A DNA stretch of 64,000 nucleotides from Branchiostoma belcheri (GCF_001625305.1 NW_017802980.1:514704-578703), one strand, 5' to 3'; positions 32,508 through 44,039 are shown, counted from the first letter of the stretch. The notes: generated from the letters alone by a model not told the origin. A program made the numbers and translations.

Positions 32508-34219
32508 TTTACTTATAGTTTAAGCTTTAGCCGGGCTAGATGTACAGTTGCTGAGATATGGGATTAGTCCGGAATTTAATTGGAAGTCTAGAATTAAACT
32601 GGAGGCTGTTATAACCTTGGCAATTTGAAAATATTCTTGTAAACTACCACAATATGATGAAAAATGCAAACTGCATGTTTGTGGCATATGAGAATATTAG
32701 ATACATGTATAATGTAACAGTTATATATGCAAATGGAAGGTTTAGGAGGTTGTGAAACTGTTGTTTATATCATATCATCTAATGCTTCCTGGTTACTGTC
32801 AGATCATAAAAATTTCATAAGGGTTTCCGACAGATTTTGTTGTCACAGAAGAGGAATGAGGGCACCAGTTTTAAATTTTACCCTTTTAGCAACAGAATAT
32901 ATAATGTATTGATGTTCCTACAGGTTTGTACTTTACAACTTTAGTATTAATTTAACATGGCCATGGTATAAAGAACTAGCCCAGTTTTTAACAGGACAAA
33001 AGTGTTTTAAGCTGCATTAAGAATATTAATAGTACCATCATATATGGCCGATACATCCGCTTTATACATGTGCCAAGCTCTTTGAAGAAATCCCCAGGGA
33101 AGCCTGCAGAGAAAATGACTTAAGATGATTTGTAGTTGGTAACATGACATGAAAGTGGAGCCAGCTTAACGATCTGGATTGTATCAATGACAAGTTGTTT
33201 TTGTGATCAGCTAATGCACATCTCAGTGTCTGGTACACAATCAGGTCTGGTGTTGTTCTACACAACGGGGGAAAGTTGCTTGGTGAAGTGCTGGCACTTT
33301 TTTTCCTTGGAGGTGATCTATATAGAGATGACATTGTGACCAGCTGTTTCTGCCAGCCTGATGCATTAGACCTTTCCTGGATGGAAACTTCCTCATGACT
33401 GAAGAGAGAGGCTGGTACTCATTTGTCACAGAGGATAACGTCTTTCATGGAGCAACTTTTCCAGGGATGTACATCATGTACATGTATGTTCCAGGAGTGG
33501 CAGATTTGTTGATACCCCTACAGGCAGCAGAAAGCTGTTGGTAACCTTTGCTTTGACTGTGTTGTACATTGTACATTAGACAACTCCTTTTAATGCCAAT
33601 GACTGCTGCTTTTGGGAAAGGAAATGCTTCTTCAGCAGTTACTATAGTTCATCAACTGTCAATCCTTGAAGACATCGTCCATTTCTAATTTTCTGAATTT
33701 GGTTATCTTAAATTTCAATTGGTACAGAACACACCTGACTGAAGTCTGACCTAGTAACACAATAGAAATGAACTTGAACTTTTAATATGAACTTTTTTGG
33801 TACAAAAACATCGGTCAAAAGAAAAATATTTTGATCATTTTAACATTTTTGGCCATGAGTGCATGACATCATATATTTGTCAATGCCATGATTTTGGAAT
33901 TGGAATGAAGTCAAGTATGGCTTCCAGCAGACCACAATTTGCAAAGGACAATCAGATGTTGCCAACAACCTTAGAGTATATTGTTAAAGTGTATGTATGT
34001 AGTACTACATAGTTTTTTGTGAAGAAAGCTATGTTACATGACAAGTGAAATAGCATGGATAAATGTCCTTTACGTTTGTTAGTTGTATTTGTTGTAACAT
34101 TGTAAAATGCAGTATTCATATCAAGGATTATAATGAGCTGCCACCTCTGGCAAAGCCCATCACAAGCTCTTTACACTAATGGAGGTTCTGAGTAGAGCTG
34201 TCACTCAACCAATGGTGAC
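32508..34219. other. No gene recognised
   Basis: Short frames on both strands (32727-32912 +, 33062-33429 -) lack family signatures. If candidate exon B is real, the last few hundred bases are its promoter region. Confidence 0.4.
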
Positions 34220-34435
34220 ATGGAGAGGGATCTGGTAATACTCAGTCCAACTCCAAAGCCTCGGCCATTTCAGCGCAAACAGACGCTCAGGAACCCCAAG
34301 CTGCAAGTTACAAATATGGAGGAATATGAAGAGGATGAGGGACAGGATAGTGTTGTGTGTCGGAAACAGCTCCAGTATCCTCATGAACTATACCTCCACT
34401 CCAAGGCTATCAGTGCTTTTGTCAGCTCTAAACAG
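34220..34435 (+). CDS. Candidate alternative first exon B (72 codons)
   Basis: The ATG at 34220 opens 72 codons ending AAACAG at the donor GTAGGG in phase 0; the frame then runs on to a stop in the presumed intron. The peptide is hydrophilic: a basic proline-rich start (SPTPKPRPFQRKQTLRNPK), a central acidic patch (NMEEYEEDEGQD), and a Ser/Lys-rich end (AFVSSKQ). Codon use looks coding (many G/C third positions) against an AT-rich background, and no repeat family covers it. Joined to the transmembrane exon it would read ...SSKQ-ELVGNN, giving a longer cytosolic tail comparable with the long DPP6 isoform, which also has an acidic patch just before ELVG. The TATA match upstream is poor (CTTTACACT about 50 bp before). 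It could alternatively be the first exon of an unrelated gene. Confidence 0.5.
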
Positions 34436-35339
34436 GTAGGGGAAATGGCATTCATTCCAAGTCTTACAGTAGAACTAGTCGCCACAGAATAGCTATTTAA
34501 AAAGTCCTCTTTGCCCTAGCCTTGTTCCCATGGGTGATGTAACAGACAGCATAGGACATAGGAGTGATAGGATCTACAATGTAAATTATTCACTTTCCTT
34601 AAAACTATCTGAAATCTAAACTAAAAATACAAAGTCTAAAAACTTTCAGAGAGATCACAGAAAAAAATCTGCTTGAATGTGCAGGATATCTTTTTCTTTA
34701 TTTATTCATACTTATACATACTCAAAGATTTACCACCGTTGTGGAAGGATTGACAATAACAAACTGTTAAAGGTTTGAACCACTCACACCCGGAAGGGCC
34801 TATTCTCTTTTTGATACCCGGTAAGTTGGTCTTAAACATGCTCAGTGTGTGACTCTTCTCAAACATGGGACCTGCGGCTTTATGTCCTATACTTGCCTTA
34901 ATGGCCTACGTATACATGTCATGTAGTTGTAGGTACATAATACTTTAATTTGTTCTGTCAGTCTGTGCTTCCAACTTGTTCACTTGCTCTAGCGGGTCTC
35001 TTGGATAGGTGATCAGGCGGTACATCAGGCGATATCATCAGCAAATAAACAATTATCCTGTCATTCCAATAAACCTGTTTGCCTTTCAGGCATTGCAAGA
35101 ACTGCTTATGTCACAGGTGGCACATTTCGAATATGTATATCAGAGCAGGCCATATACATGTATATCGAATATATTTATCAGAGCACTTCAGCCTTCACTT
35201 AATAGAGATGGTGGGCGATATAAACTCCCTGGCACTTTTGATCAATTGCTTACGTCACGTATCAGTAAAATCTCGTGTGAATAAGGTCACGTGTTTGTAA
35301 ACTTAACTGTCGCGAGATCATGTTGTGAAGTGATTGGTC
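34436..35339. other. No gene recognised
   Basis: Overlapping frames at 35009-35300 have no recognised domain. The phrase TATACATGTATATCGAATAT is locally palindromic. Confidence 0.35.
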
Positions 35340-36075
35340 ATTAATTATCCTGATGAAGGCGACAGTGGTCGCTGAAAATTTGATCCCTGTACAATTGTGT
35401 GTTGGAATAAAGTTCAACCTTTTACTATACATTTCGAATAGAACGCCATTCTAGAACCAGGAAGTTGAACGTGGATTTCACATGCAGTGTCCCCCTGGCA
35501 GATCACTGTCAGTGATGGTCACTCTGCATTCTGCTCTCAGATACCAGAATCAGCTATCTGGTACATGAGAAGATATCGTGGGACATAAAAATCCTTCTTA
35601 GCGCTTCTAACAGGTCCTTGATGTATGGAAGGACGACCAACCCCTTGGATTTTGCACCTGTTGACGGCTTGTTGTTGGGTGATCTGGGACAAGTCGCTTT
35701 GTTGATGGCCCACTGGGAATAGCCACAGGTTTTCAGTGCTTGGGTCAGGTGGGACTTCTCAGTCTCTAAGTCCTGTGGGTCTGACACTATGGTGTTAGCT
35801 CTGGGGAAGAGAGTCCTAATCACCCCTAGTCTGTGGTCAAGTGGATGGTTGGAATCAAAGTTTACATATTGATCAGTGTGTGTGGGTTTCCGGTAGAGCC
35901 TTATCCGTAGTGTCCCATCTTCCCAATATTATCACTGTAAGGGTGTCGAGAAAGGGTCAGCCTCACTGGGTCAGTCTAATGAGGAAGACCAGAGTGACTG
36001 GTCGAAAGCTCTAGGGGAGAGAATTTTTGTGTTGGTCCAAAAGTTTTAACTTCAACTACCAACTGAACACAGATG
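35340..36075 (-). mobile_element. Penelope-like element fragment (C-terminal reverse transcriptase region) with two hammerhead-like cores
   Basis: Minus-strand translation of 35554-35960 has the Penelope reverse-transcriptase tail: DTLTV..., a KALPETHTH-like stretch, then an open frame with HLTQALKTCGYSQWAINKA, comparable with HLRGALAKCGYQNWTFNKA of the element near 57.6-59.1 kb. At 35350-35377 the + strand has CTGATGA, a GGCGAC/GTCGC stem and GAAA. At 35976-36007 a second, changed core CTAATGA ... GAAA occurs. Both flank the coding piece, as Penelope terminal repeats do. The reverse-transcriptase core and the endonuclease are missing. Confidence 0.7.
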
Positions 36076-36960
36076 AGCTTTCATGATAGTTAAATGAAAT
36101 GTGTTATTCCAGCGTACTTTGTTAGGAGGCGCGATTCCTCGATGCATGTTGGATTGTTGGGGGTGACAATGGGGTATTGGGGTACACCGTACGAGTGTAC
36201 CATCCTGTACCTATACGGGTACTGGTGTTTCCCCTTAATTACCCCTCGATGGCTGCTACATGTTTCTTACATCATTTTTACCTAAATAGTATAGTTTACA
36301 ATACTAGCCACTATTACCTTAGATATTATATCTAAATGTAAGGTTGCTGAGATATCAGGGTTAGTCCAGAATTAAAATGGAAGTCCCAAATTAAACTGGA
36401 CTCAGGCTGTTACTTGTAGACTACTGGTCATTGTAACCACAGTCACTGCCTGAAATATCACTTTGTTACAGAAGTAGGCATTCTGGCTGTAACAGTTCTA
36501 GGTGTGTGTTCATATACATGTCTTGATACTATTTTGTCTTCTTTTGGCACTGCTAAAAGTAGTTCAAAGCCTTTTCATATTGCCGGATGTTATAGCTATG
36601 GGTTATGTAAACAAAGGAGTGCATGATACATTCTGTGCCTCACACCTATCAGTAGCAGCAGCTGCTGTACAAAGCTGCAAATGTCTTTCTTTCCATTCTG
36701 TCCTAAATAGAGGATATCTGACCTGCCATTTTGGAATGACATTCATGGAAATCTGCTTCTTTTCAGGTGAGAAAAATTTCCAGCCTGGCCAATTTCCTCG
36801 TCAATGTAATAAAAGCCTGTGGGGATGGTGGGTTGTGTAAGTTCCACCCCTTTCCACCACATACAGGCTGCAACAACTGGGCGATTGCTGAGCAAACAAA
36901 TAATAGATAGAGGCTCAACAAATTTCATACAATGTCATAATCAGCAACTTTTATACATTA
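36076..36960. other. No gene; decayed foldback relative at 36140-36275
   Basis: The frame at 36502-36840 contains a phase-1 GTGAGA donor near 36768, incompatible with the transmembrane exon. No repeat family covers 36300-36960. Confidence 0.35.
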
Positions 36961-37338
36961 GGCCACACCAATTTAATTTGTTGGTTCTCGGATTCGCCTC
37001 TTCGTTTTTTTTCTGATTTGCAAAAAAAAAAAAAATTTGATTCTGGTCCTGAATCAACTGAAAAATGCTCATATTTTGCCCCCAACAGTTGAGGAAAGTC
37101 CTTTTCTTCCTAGTTGTTACAGTTTTCCCATCCATCAATGCAGTGGTTTGATTAAAAGTTCAAAATTCAATGTTTAAATTTTAACCCAGCCTTTTGTGTT
37201 GACTTCATGGCTCATTCCGTAGCATTTAAGCCTATAATAGGATGCCTAGACCTGTTTTTATTTTTATTTTTTTTCGCCCTGTCGCTTCATATTTTTTCTG
37301 AAAAAATCCGAGAACCAACAAATTAAATTGGTGTGGCC
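36961..37338. mobile_element. MITE family D copy 5, 378 bp, complete
   Basis: GGCCACACCAATTTAATTTG at the left and AAATTAAATTGGTGTGGCC at the right, with TTA on both sides. Subfamily with TTGGTTCTCGGATT. Frames across it are not coding. Confidence 0.88.
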
Positions 37339-38151
37339 TTAAGAACATGTTTCTCACGTTTTGTATGTTTTGTTGTCTTTCAAATCTAAAAACTTTGTGT
37401 TTCATATTCCAATCATAAAATCGAGGGTAAAACAATTTAAACTATGGTCGTTTCAGAGATCACTGTCTAGTAGAAAGGGGTCCTAAGGGAAACACTAGGA
37501 AAACATATTTTTCATTTTTTTAAAGTATTGTTGTTCTTTATGATAAGAGTTGATAATAGGGACATTACCAATTGTATCTACAGTGTGCTTTTATGTTCAT
37601 GTTGTTGGATGGCTACTACTGTCTGGAATACCAGGCTACTATACTGTCTGGAATACAGGGAGTTTACAAATTAAAAGACTTTACTACTGTTACAGTTCCG
37701 ATAGGAGTAGCAATATCTTACATGTACATATCGGTCTGTGACACACAGGTTTCTGAGTATATACTCTTACTCTTGTCCATCTTCTCTTGGATTTTCTTGC
37801 ATCAAATACGCTCATAATGGTTTTTGTGATATGTTAACATGGGGTTTGGAAGGTATGCAAGTACTTGCTGGCAGTTAAAATGAGTTTCTGTTTGGGTAGA
37901 AGAGTCTTTGACAAATGTGTGGTCTTTAGTTTCCATTGACAGGTTTCTAAAACATAGTTTAAGGTATTTCCTGGACTGAAATTGATTTAACAGACTTCTC
38001 AGCACGGGGTAAAACTACGTCTATTGTGCCTCTAAAGTCTCAAAGGGCATTTTCATACTATCATCACTTAGACAGCCAAGGATCATGTTGAAAATGAAGT
38101 TTGCAGTTCATGAGAATAGAATGCTTACCAGCATGCCATCGCAGAAGGTGT
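37339..38151. other. No feature recognised upstream of candidate exon C
   Basis: AT-rich sequence without repeat phrases; short frames only. Confidence 0.35.
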
Positions 38152-38269
38152 TATATATTGAGTATTAGTTGAAGTACGTGTACTGGGAACCGGTAGAGTG
38201 TGTTTCACCATGCCTTGCCCAAACCCTAAAGAACAGTATGTATGGGAGGACATCCCACCCTTTGTTGCT
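38152..38269 (+). CDS. Candidate alternative first exon C (20 codons at 38210-38269) with TATA box
   Basis: A TATATATT box at 38152 lies 58 bp before an ATG in a strong context (TTTCACCATGCC). Twenty codons, starting MPCPNPKEQYVWED and ending PPFVA, run to the perfect donor GTAAGT in phase 0. Spliced to 60791 it gives ...PFVA-ELVGNN. The layout (TATA near -60, 20 codons, phase-0 donor) is the same as in candidate A at 3341, with no sequence similarity between the peptides, which argues against a shared repeat. It contains two aromatic residues (Tyr, Trp) in a short acidic tail. It is not covered by any repeat family I can recognise. The function is an inference; only a transcript spanning the 22.5-kb intron would prove it. 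Confidence 0.48.
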
Positions 38270-38344
38270 GTAAGTATAGTGTAAATTTACTGCCTTGGAC
38301 AGAAGGGTAACATTGTTTTTGGTTTGAGCTTTCTGGAGCAGCTG

Positions 38345-38560
38345 TGGTGTGGGTTTGTATGTAGGTCAACGTCATAACTTATTGTGGATGGATCTTTATG
38401 ATATCTGGTATGTCGGTAGCTGTTGTGAAGTTAAAGGTCGAGTTAAAAATGATCCACCTGGCTTTTTGCAGCAGTACTGCAGCTGGCTTTTTATGCATTT
38501 GTTGATTGTATGTGTTCAGCATAACTCAAGAAGCTGTGAATGGATCTTAATGATTTAATG
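38345..38560 (+). repeat. Family A fragment
   Basis: GTGGATGGATCTTTATGATA, TTTGCAGCAGTACTGCAG and CATAACTCAAGAAGCTGTGA are family phrases. Confidence 0.5.
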
Positions 38561-38609
38561 TAATGTAAAGTTACTTGCAAATTCCTGCCCTAGGGCTTAT
38601 TGCAAATAA

Positions 38610-38921
38610 GGCCACACCAATTTAATTTGTTGTTTCTCGGATTGTTTCAGAAAAAATGTGAAGTGACATGGCGAAAAAAAAACAAAAAAACAACAGGCCA
38701 AGGCACACCATGATAGCCGGAAATGTTACAATATGAGCCACAAAGTGAACATACCAGGCGGGTTAATAATTGAAACAATAGATTTTGAACTTTTAATGAA
38801 ACAAAATTGCATTGTTATATTGAAAAACTTTAAGAAATAGGAAGAAAAGGACTTTCTTCCACCATTGGGGCCAAAATATGTCTTTCCCTTTAGCATTTTG
38901 CAGTTAATTTTTTCAAGTTTA
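38610..38921. mobile_element. MITE family D copy 6, right end replaced by copy 7
   Basis: It starts GGCCACACCAATTTAATTTG and carries the family interior (AGGCACACCATGATAGCC, GAACTTTTAATGAAAC). It lacks its right terminal repeat and abuts the next copy at 38922. Confidence 0.78.
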
Positions 38922-39293
38922 GGCCACACCAATTTAATTTCTTGGTTAACGGATTCGCCCGCCTCATTTTTTTTATGATTTGCAAAAGAAAATAAAAATC
39001 AGAATCAAATGCAAAATGCTCATATTATGCAATGAACAGTTGAAAACAGTCCTTTTATTCCTAGTTGTCACAGTTATTCCATCTTTCAATGCAGTGGTAT
39101 CAATAAAAGTTCAAAATTCATTGTTTACATTTTGAACCAGCTTGGTGTGTTGACTTCATGGCTCCTATCGTACAATTTGGGGCTATAATAGGATGCCTAT
39201 GCCTGTTTTTATTTTTATTTTTTTTCGCCCGCCCGCCCGCACCATTATTTTTCTAGAAAAATCCATCAACCAAGAAATCAAATTGGTGTGGCC
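38922..39293. mobile_element. MITE family D copy 7, 372 bp, complete
   Basis: GGCCACACCAATTTAATTTC to AAATTGGTGTGGCC with TTA on both sides (38919-38921, 39294-39296). Interior orientation is inverse to copy 6. It has CGCCCGCCCGCCCGC near the right end. Confidence 0.87.
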
Positions 39294-39389
39294 TTACTTT
39301 GAGTTTCCATTTGTCTCATTCTGACAATAAACAGGAGACATATATATACTATTATATAAAGTAGGTGGCATACATTCTGAATTATCTAA

Positions 39390-40121
39390 AGCGTCGGTCA
39401 CAACCCGCCGTACATGCTTTTTGTCAGTGTACATTTTTTTGGAGGCCACATCTGCTACATTTTTCTGAAAATGTAGGGTGACCGACCGATGGAGTACGTC
39501 ACTCGCACGGATGCGCAAGGTGTAAGTACGTGGTCTGCACACCATGTCTGGCCGTGAGCGGTTGCGTGCATCGTACGTTTCGCAAGTGGTAAGTGAGTTG
39601 TACGCGCTTACAACGTACGTTCTCTGTACAATAGCCACGTTATTGCGTACAGGCTGTACCTACACGTGCGACACACGTACGGTTTCCTTACTCGCACGTT
39701 ATAAGTGCGTGCAGGTGCTATGAACCATCTGATTCTTCTTCCCTCCTCCTGTCGTCTTCCCCGGGCCGTTTCTTTGGGCCTTGTCTGGTTGTAGCTGCTG
39801 CAGATGCCTTCTTCTGTGCCTTCTTGCTGCGCATCTTGGAGACAGGCTGGCAGTCATCCGTCAAGTCATCTTTATATACTGTAGAAATCAGGTGCGTTTC
39901 ACGTGCGTTGTACGTGAGGAGCACTTGGTACGGTGCACATGTGTTCTGCCTAGTCATTCAGGTGAATTGGGAAGTACGGAGTACATGTGTAAGCACGGAA
40001 TGCGCAACCACCGTGCGCGGGACGCACGTGCTCCGTACAGCAATTGCCCATGAGAACAGTTCACGGAGTCAGTGCGTTGCAGACCCCACAGATGCACATA
40101 CGGCGGGTTGTGACCGACGCT
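39390..40121. mobile_element. TIR element N, 732 bp, carrying an exon-like piece
   Basis: AGCGTCGGTCACAACCCGCC at the left and GGCGGGTTGTGACCGACGCT at the right are exact inverses, and TAA flanks both sides (39387-39389, 40122-40124). The flanks are rich in CGTACG/GTACG motifs (GCATCGTACG, CAACGTACG, CACGTACGG). The middle (39718-39900) looks like a host-type coding exon on the minus strand. A 3-bp TAA duplication suggests a PIF/Harbinger relative. Confidence 0.82.
39718..39883 (-). CDS. Exon-like coding piece inside element N
   Basis: On the minus strand an acceptor-like TTTCTACAG (just above 39883) precedes an open frame: YKDDLTDDCQPVSKMRSKK, then a Lys/Ala-rich stretch, then GPKKRPGEDDRRREEESDGS and a stop. 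The peptide is highly charged, like a nuclear-protein C terminus, and uses G/C-ending codons, unlike the CGTACG-rich flanks. The longer frame continues upstream to 39957, but that part looks like element sequence. I do not recognise a family. It may be the last exon of the element's own accessory protein or a captured host exon. Confidence 0.4.
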
Positions 40122-40436
40122 TAACTCTTCAACTAAATCATTAATAAATAAATTTTAAAAAAATGAGTGGGGCTCAAGTTACCCCTGTCGGACACCCTTA
40201 TCAGTCACAAATGGCCAGATTTTGGCTCCAATTTATGCACAGTTTTGTAGGCGTTTGTGTGTTTGGTGTCTGTTTGCCATTTGTCAGATAGTGATCACGA
40301 TAAGTTGAAATGGCTTTGTGACATTTGGAGGTAAATTGAAGGCATGTCATACTTAGGGTATTTGAAAGTTAGTGAACTACACTGCAGTAGCATTCCTCAG
40401 TTCTACACAGTGCCACCCCCCACCCCCACATGCATT

Positions 40437-40603
40437 CACCACAGAACTGAAGATGCTTACAGCATTTGACATTAAAATATCTCGACTTGGAAACCATTTA
40501 TGTCTCAGTCATGTGAGGTGACCCTCGATCAAGGAGACCACCTGTCCAAGATGACCACTCTTCTCTGGTTCCCTGGGTGGCCGGCTTGGACAGGTTTAAC
40601 TGT
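40437..40603. mobile_element. Relic of the Tigger-type element seen at 5267-6308
   Basis: CCACAGAACTGAAGATGC, GGAGACCACCTGTCCAAG and the right end GGCTTGGACAGGTTTAACTG match. The left end is missing, and the two insertions found in the other copy are absent. Confidence 0.65.
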
Positions 40604-40707
40604 TTGTTATATCCTCAGCTGTATTGATATTGTATTACATGTAAAATAGACAGTGAGAATCCACACAATTTCTCACTGTCAATTTTCTCATGTTTGATAC
40701 AATGGAA

Positions 40708-41775
40708 AATGAAATGAAATTTGTCTTTATTTGACGTACAACAAGTCTCATATCATATAACTTCAACTGCTGATCGAGTGGTCAGATGTATAATCCATGT
40801 GAGGGTATGCTGTTAACTCCTGTGTTGATTTGTGCTCAACCCACAATTTTTTTGATCATGAAGCCCCTTTAACATTATGCAAACTGACTTTGGTGACCGA
40901 CTGAGGCACCAGCATGCGACTTGGAGGAAATATAGTATATTACATGACAAGGTTTATCTACTAAAGAGAGAGAGAGAGAGAGACTGGTTTATTTGTGCCT
41001 TACACAAAGTACACATAAAAGCCTGTAAGCAGCCATATTTGGCTGAATTGGGAAGGCTTTAAAATACAAATGCTTTAAAACACAAAATGTGCTTATAGAT
41101 TAGCTATTTGTTAAAAATTCTTTACAATTGATCGATGATAAAAACCTACTCGTTACATATCTAGCTTACATTAAAATTTACCACACGTTAAAAATACAAT
41201 AATGTAATATAAAAACAGTTGATTGAATGTTTCTTTCAGTTAAAATTACAGAAATAATGCAAAGTTATAATATGCAGGGTTGTATAATGTGAAATTGATG
41301 TAGTGAATCATTTTTCACCATTCAAAAGCTTAACACAGTACGGAAGAGTAGTGTTCAAGAAACGGGACGTTCTGCACCTAAACTGGCTTATGTCGAGCGA
41401 ATTTCTGAGATTTCTGCCATGTACATCAACCCGGCGTGAGGGTAGCCAAGAGACAAAGTCAAACTTAACTAATGATTTATCAACCTTAATGCAGTGAGCT
41501 CTGCGTCGCTCATCTAGAGAAGTTAGGCCACACAGACAAAGTGCATTACTATAGTTGGTGTACATGCTACCCAGAATGATTTTACATGCCCTAACTTGAA
41601 CTTTCTCAATCTTCCCTAATTGCTCCTTCGTCAGGCCAGGGTGCCAAACTTGGCAGCAATACTCTAGGGTTGGTCTCACAAACCCTATATACACAAGGAC
41701 TAGGTCAGACATATCGAGACCATGTTTCTTTAAACATCTGAGCATGTAGAGTCTGCGGTTAGAGTCTAAAGGCCC
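40708..41775 (-). mobile_element. LINE fragment: C-terminal reverse transcriptase region and 3' part
   Basis: The minus-strand frame 41308-41745 (145 codons) carries signatures of the C-terminal reverse-transcriptase region of Jockey/CR1-type LINEs: LYMLRCLKKHGL, then FVRPTLEYCCQVWHPGL, QLGKIEKVQVRACKIILG, LTSLDERRRAHC and a distal LPYCVKLLNGEK. The frame is open upstream to about 41775. The catalytic core and endonuclease are absent (5' truncation, as usual for LINEs). Beyond the stop the 3' region contains a (GA)n/(CT)n tract at about 40970-40983; a separate LINE-like tail (AATGAAATGAAATTTGTC) at 40708 may be another copy. Confidence 0.75.
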
Positions 41776-42011
41776 AAATAGTAGATTTTATGTTTCATTT
41801 TAAATTTTTTTGTACCTGATTTAGATATTAAGTTAAATACCTTTTGTTTCATTACACAAAATTGCTCAAGAATCAATGAATCTGCACCTTTCTTCTGCAG
41901 CCATAGCAGATAATTGACAGCACTGACATCTAGTAAAATTGATATGAAGTGCAAGGATTACTCAAAATTGTTTTTTATGTTCGTAAATAATTTCATCAGG
42001 TTGGTAAACGA

Positions 42012-42245
42012 CTGAATAGCAAAGTTCTTTCTATCACAACCATTTATTTTTCAAGCCGACATTTTGATGACCTTCTGTCATCTTCATGAACTATGTAACA
42101 CCTTTAGTGCACTATGCACCAAATAACATCTAGTGTCAGTGCACAGTAAACCAGTCAGAATTGCCCTGATGAAGATGACAGAAGGTCATCGAAACGTCAG
42201 CTTGAAAAATAAATGGTTGTGATAGAAAGAACTTTGCTATTCTGT
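42012..42245. mobile_element. Penelope-like terminal repeats as an inverted pair, with a canonical hammerhead ribozyme core
   Basis: The left arm (AATAGCAAAGTTCTTTCTAT, CACAACCATTTATTTTTCAAG) and the right arm are inverses around a centre of about 60 bp. On the + strand 42166-42198 reads CTGATGA, an AGATGAC/GTCATC stem with loop, then GAAACGTC, the consensus core of type I hammerhead ribozymes. In the left arm the minus-strand core is changed (ATCAAAATGTC). No coding sequence remains. Confidence 0.78.
42166..42198 (+). ncRNA. Hammerhead ribozyme core (Penelope-associated type)
   Basis: CTGATGA, stem II (GATGAC pairs with GTCATC, loop AGAAG), GAAA, then CGTC. All conserved core bases of the CUGANGA...GAAA consensus are present. 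Hammerheads of this kind are known in terminal repeats of Penelope-like elements. Stem III would be very short, so activity may need dimers; the cleavage site cannot be assigned with certainty. Confidence 0.65.
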
Positions 42246-44039
42246 TTTTTATGTTGTATAGTAGACAATAAAATTTTTATGAGGTACAGATTGACATAAT
42301 CAGCCAAAACTGAACAAAAATACAATACAGAGTGAACAATACTTGAACTGAGATGCAAAATAATAGATGCAAATAAATAGAGCTTGTAGATAAAAGTTAC
42401 AATTTGCCAAGTTGAAGTGTATGTAAGGTGTGTATTGCAGACTAAAATGTCTTCATACTTGGCTGATTGTTATGTCCATGTAATGAGGATTCAGTCGGTT
42501 TGTTTGTTTGTTTGTGTGGCTGTAGTTATTTGAATACATTAGCATCACAGGAAGTAAGGGGGAAATAGAGTTATGGCAGATTGACAGGGAAGTTGAAATA
42601 GAGGTCACTGAGAGCAGGTGAGGTCAAAAAGTAGGTTAAAATGGTCTAGTAGGCTGGGAGGAAAATTTCCACAGAATCAGCAAGAAATTCAAATTATGAG
42701 AAATACAAGAAATTTTCTGTACAGTCTTCTATTTCAAAATGCTTGTATTGGTCCACCATCTAGTCTCATTTTTTAAAAATATGATCATAAAAGTGGCAGT
42801 TGTCTGCAAAGCTTACATGTATAATTACTAACAGAGACTATAGTCAAATAAGATTAACAGTCAGTCTGGCAGTCTTCATCTCCTTACCCTTGTAACTCTT
42901 CCCGTCCTTAACACTAGCATTGCTGGTTTATCCTAACCAGAGTGTGCTATAATACATTGTACAACCTTTTTGAAAGTATTTTGTAATACTTCAGTATGTC
43001 TTTCAGAATTTCTAAAATTCAGTCATATATCCATTCAAAGATCCCTGGTAATTATAGATCATAACTGTTACAGCAATCCCCCAACTGTCATGTCTAATGA
43101 ACCTGTTACATTATTACATCACAGTTTGTTTACTGCAATGAATGCCGGGATAGTTTGTGGTCAATCAATGTTTATATTGTACAGGTATGTGTGATTGTGT
43201 AGCGTTACACATACTACTTTCGTCTACATGTCGCAACTAAATCACCCTTTACGGCATGTAACGTTAATGCTGTGTCAACTAAACTAGACCCAGCAAAAAT
43301 CAAACACGCCTGACTTTGAAAACTTGAAAGTATCTTTATTCTTTAACTGACCGTTCTACAATGTTCTTTAGAACAGGTAAACAAACTGTGACGTAATAAT
43401 GTAATAGGTCCATTTACAATGTATAGATATGTATAGAACTATATTGCATGACAATTGCACAAGGTACAATGTATGGCAAACTACATAAAGAGAGTAACAA
43501 ACAATAAATAAATGTTGGATAAGACCTAATGTCGAATAAAACCTAACATATCTTAATTATATATTCAAACAGTAAGGGCTAGCACAAGTCTTTGATAAAT
43601 TGTTACAATGAAGTGGGCTAATCACAAGTTTCGGTGTTTTTTCTAATAACAAAGCATTCCTTTATATACCTATTTTTGCGTTGTGGGAACCATGCAAAGA
43701 TATAATATTATCCAAATCTGTCTACAACATCGAGACTCTTGAAATGAGTCCATTTACACGGGGAGCTTTAGGTAATTTTGCTGTGATTATCTGTGTCACA
43801 CAAGCAATCCCCTTACATGATTGTGTGGTATGCTGGCAGAGAGTAGCCTAATTAAAACAGAAATTGTGGTTTTCTTGTTTTCAAGTTTAATCAAATTTTG
43901 GCCCCAACAGTTGATTTTATTTTTATATTTCAGTGCAAACCAAAGGTATAATTGAACATAATTTGTGTTATTTTTCCTTCTCGACATTTCGTTAAAAGGA
44001 TTCAATCAATGCAATTTCCTCATTTTTTGTCCGAATGAC
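42246..44039. other. No gene recognised
   Basis: AT-rich sequence. CTTGAAAGTATCTTTATTC near 43327 resembles an inverted LINE 3' end. The frame 42970-43194 has no family signature. Confidence 0.35.

Noticed and set aside
36727-36770. GTGAGA donor after an ATG-started stretch (MTFMEICFF).
   Set aside because: It leaves phase 1, which cannot join the phase-0 transmembrane exon.
39781-40144. 90- and 106-codon + strand frames.
   Set aside because: They are antisense or end sequence of element N; the exon-like signal is on the minus strand.
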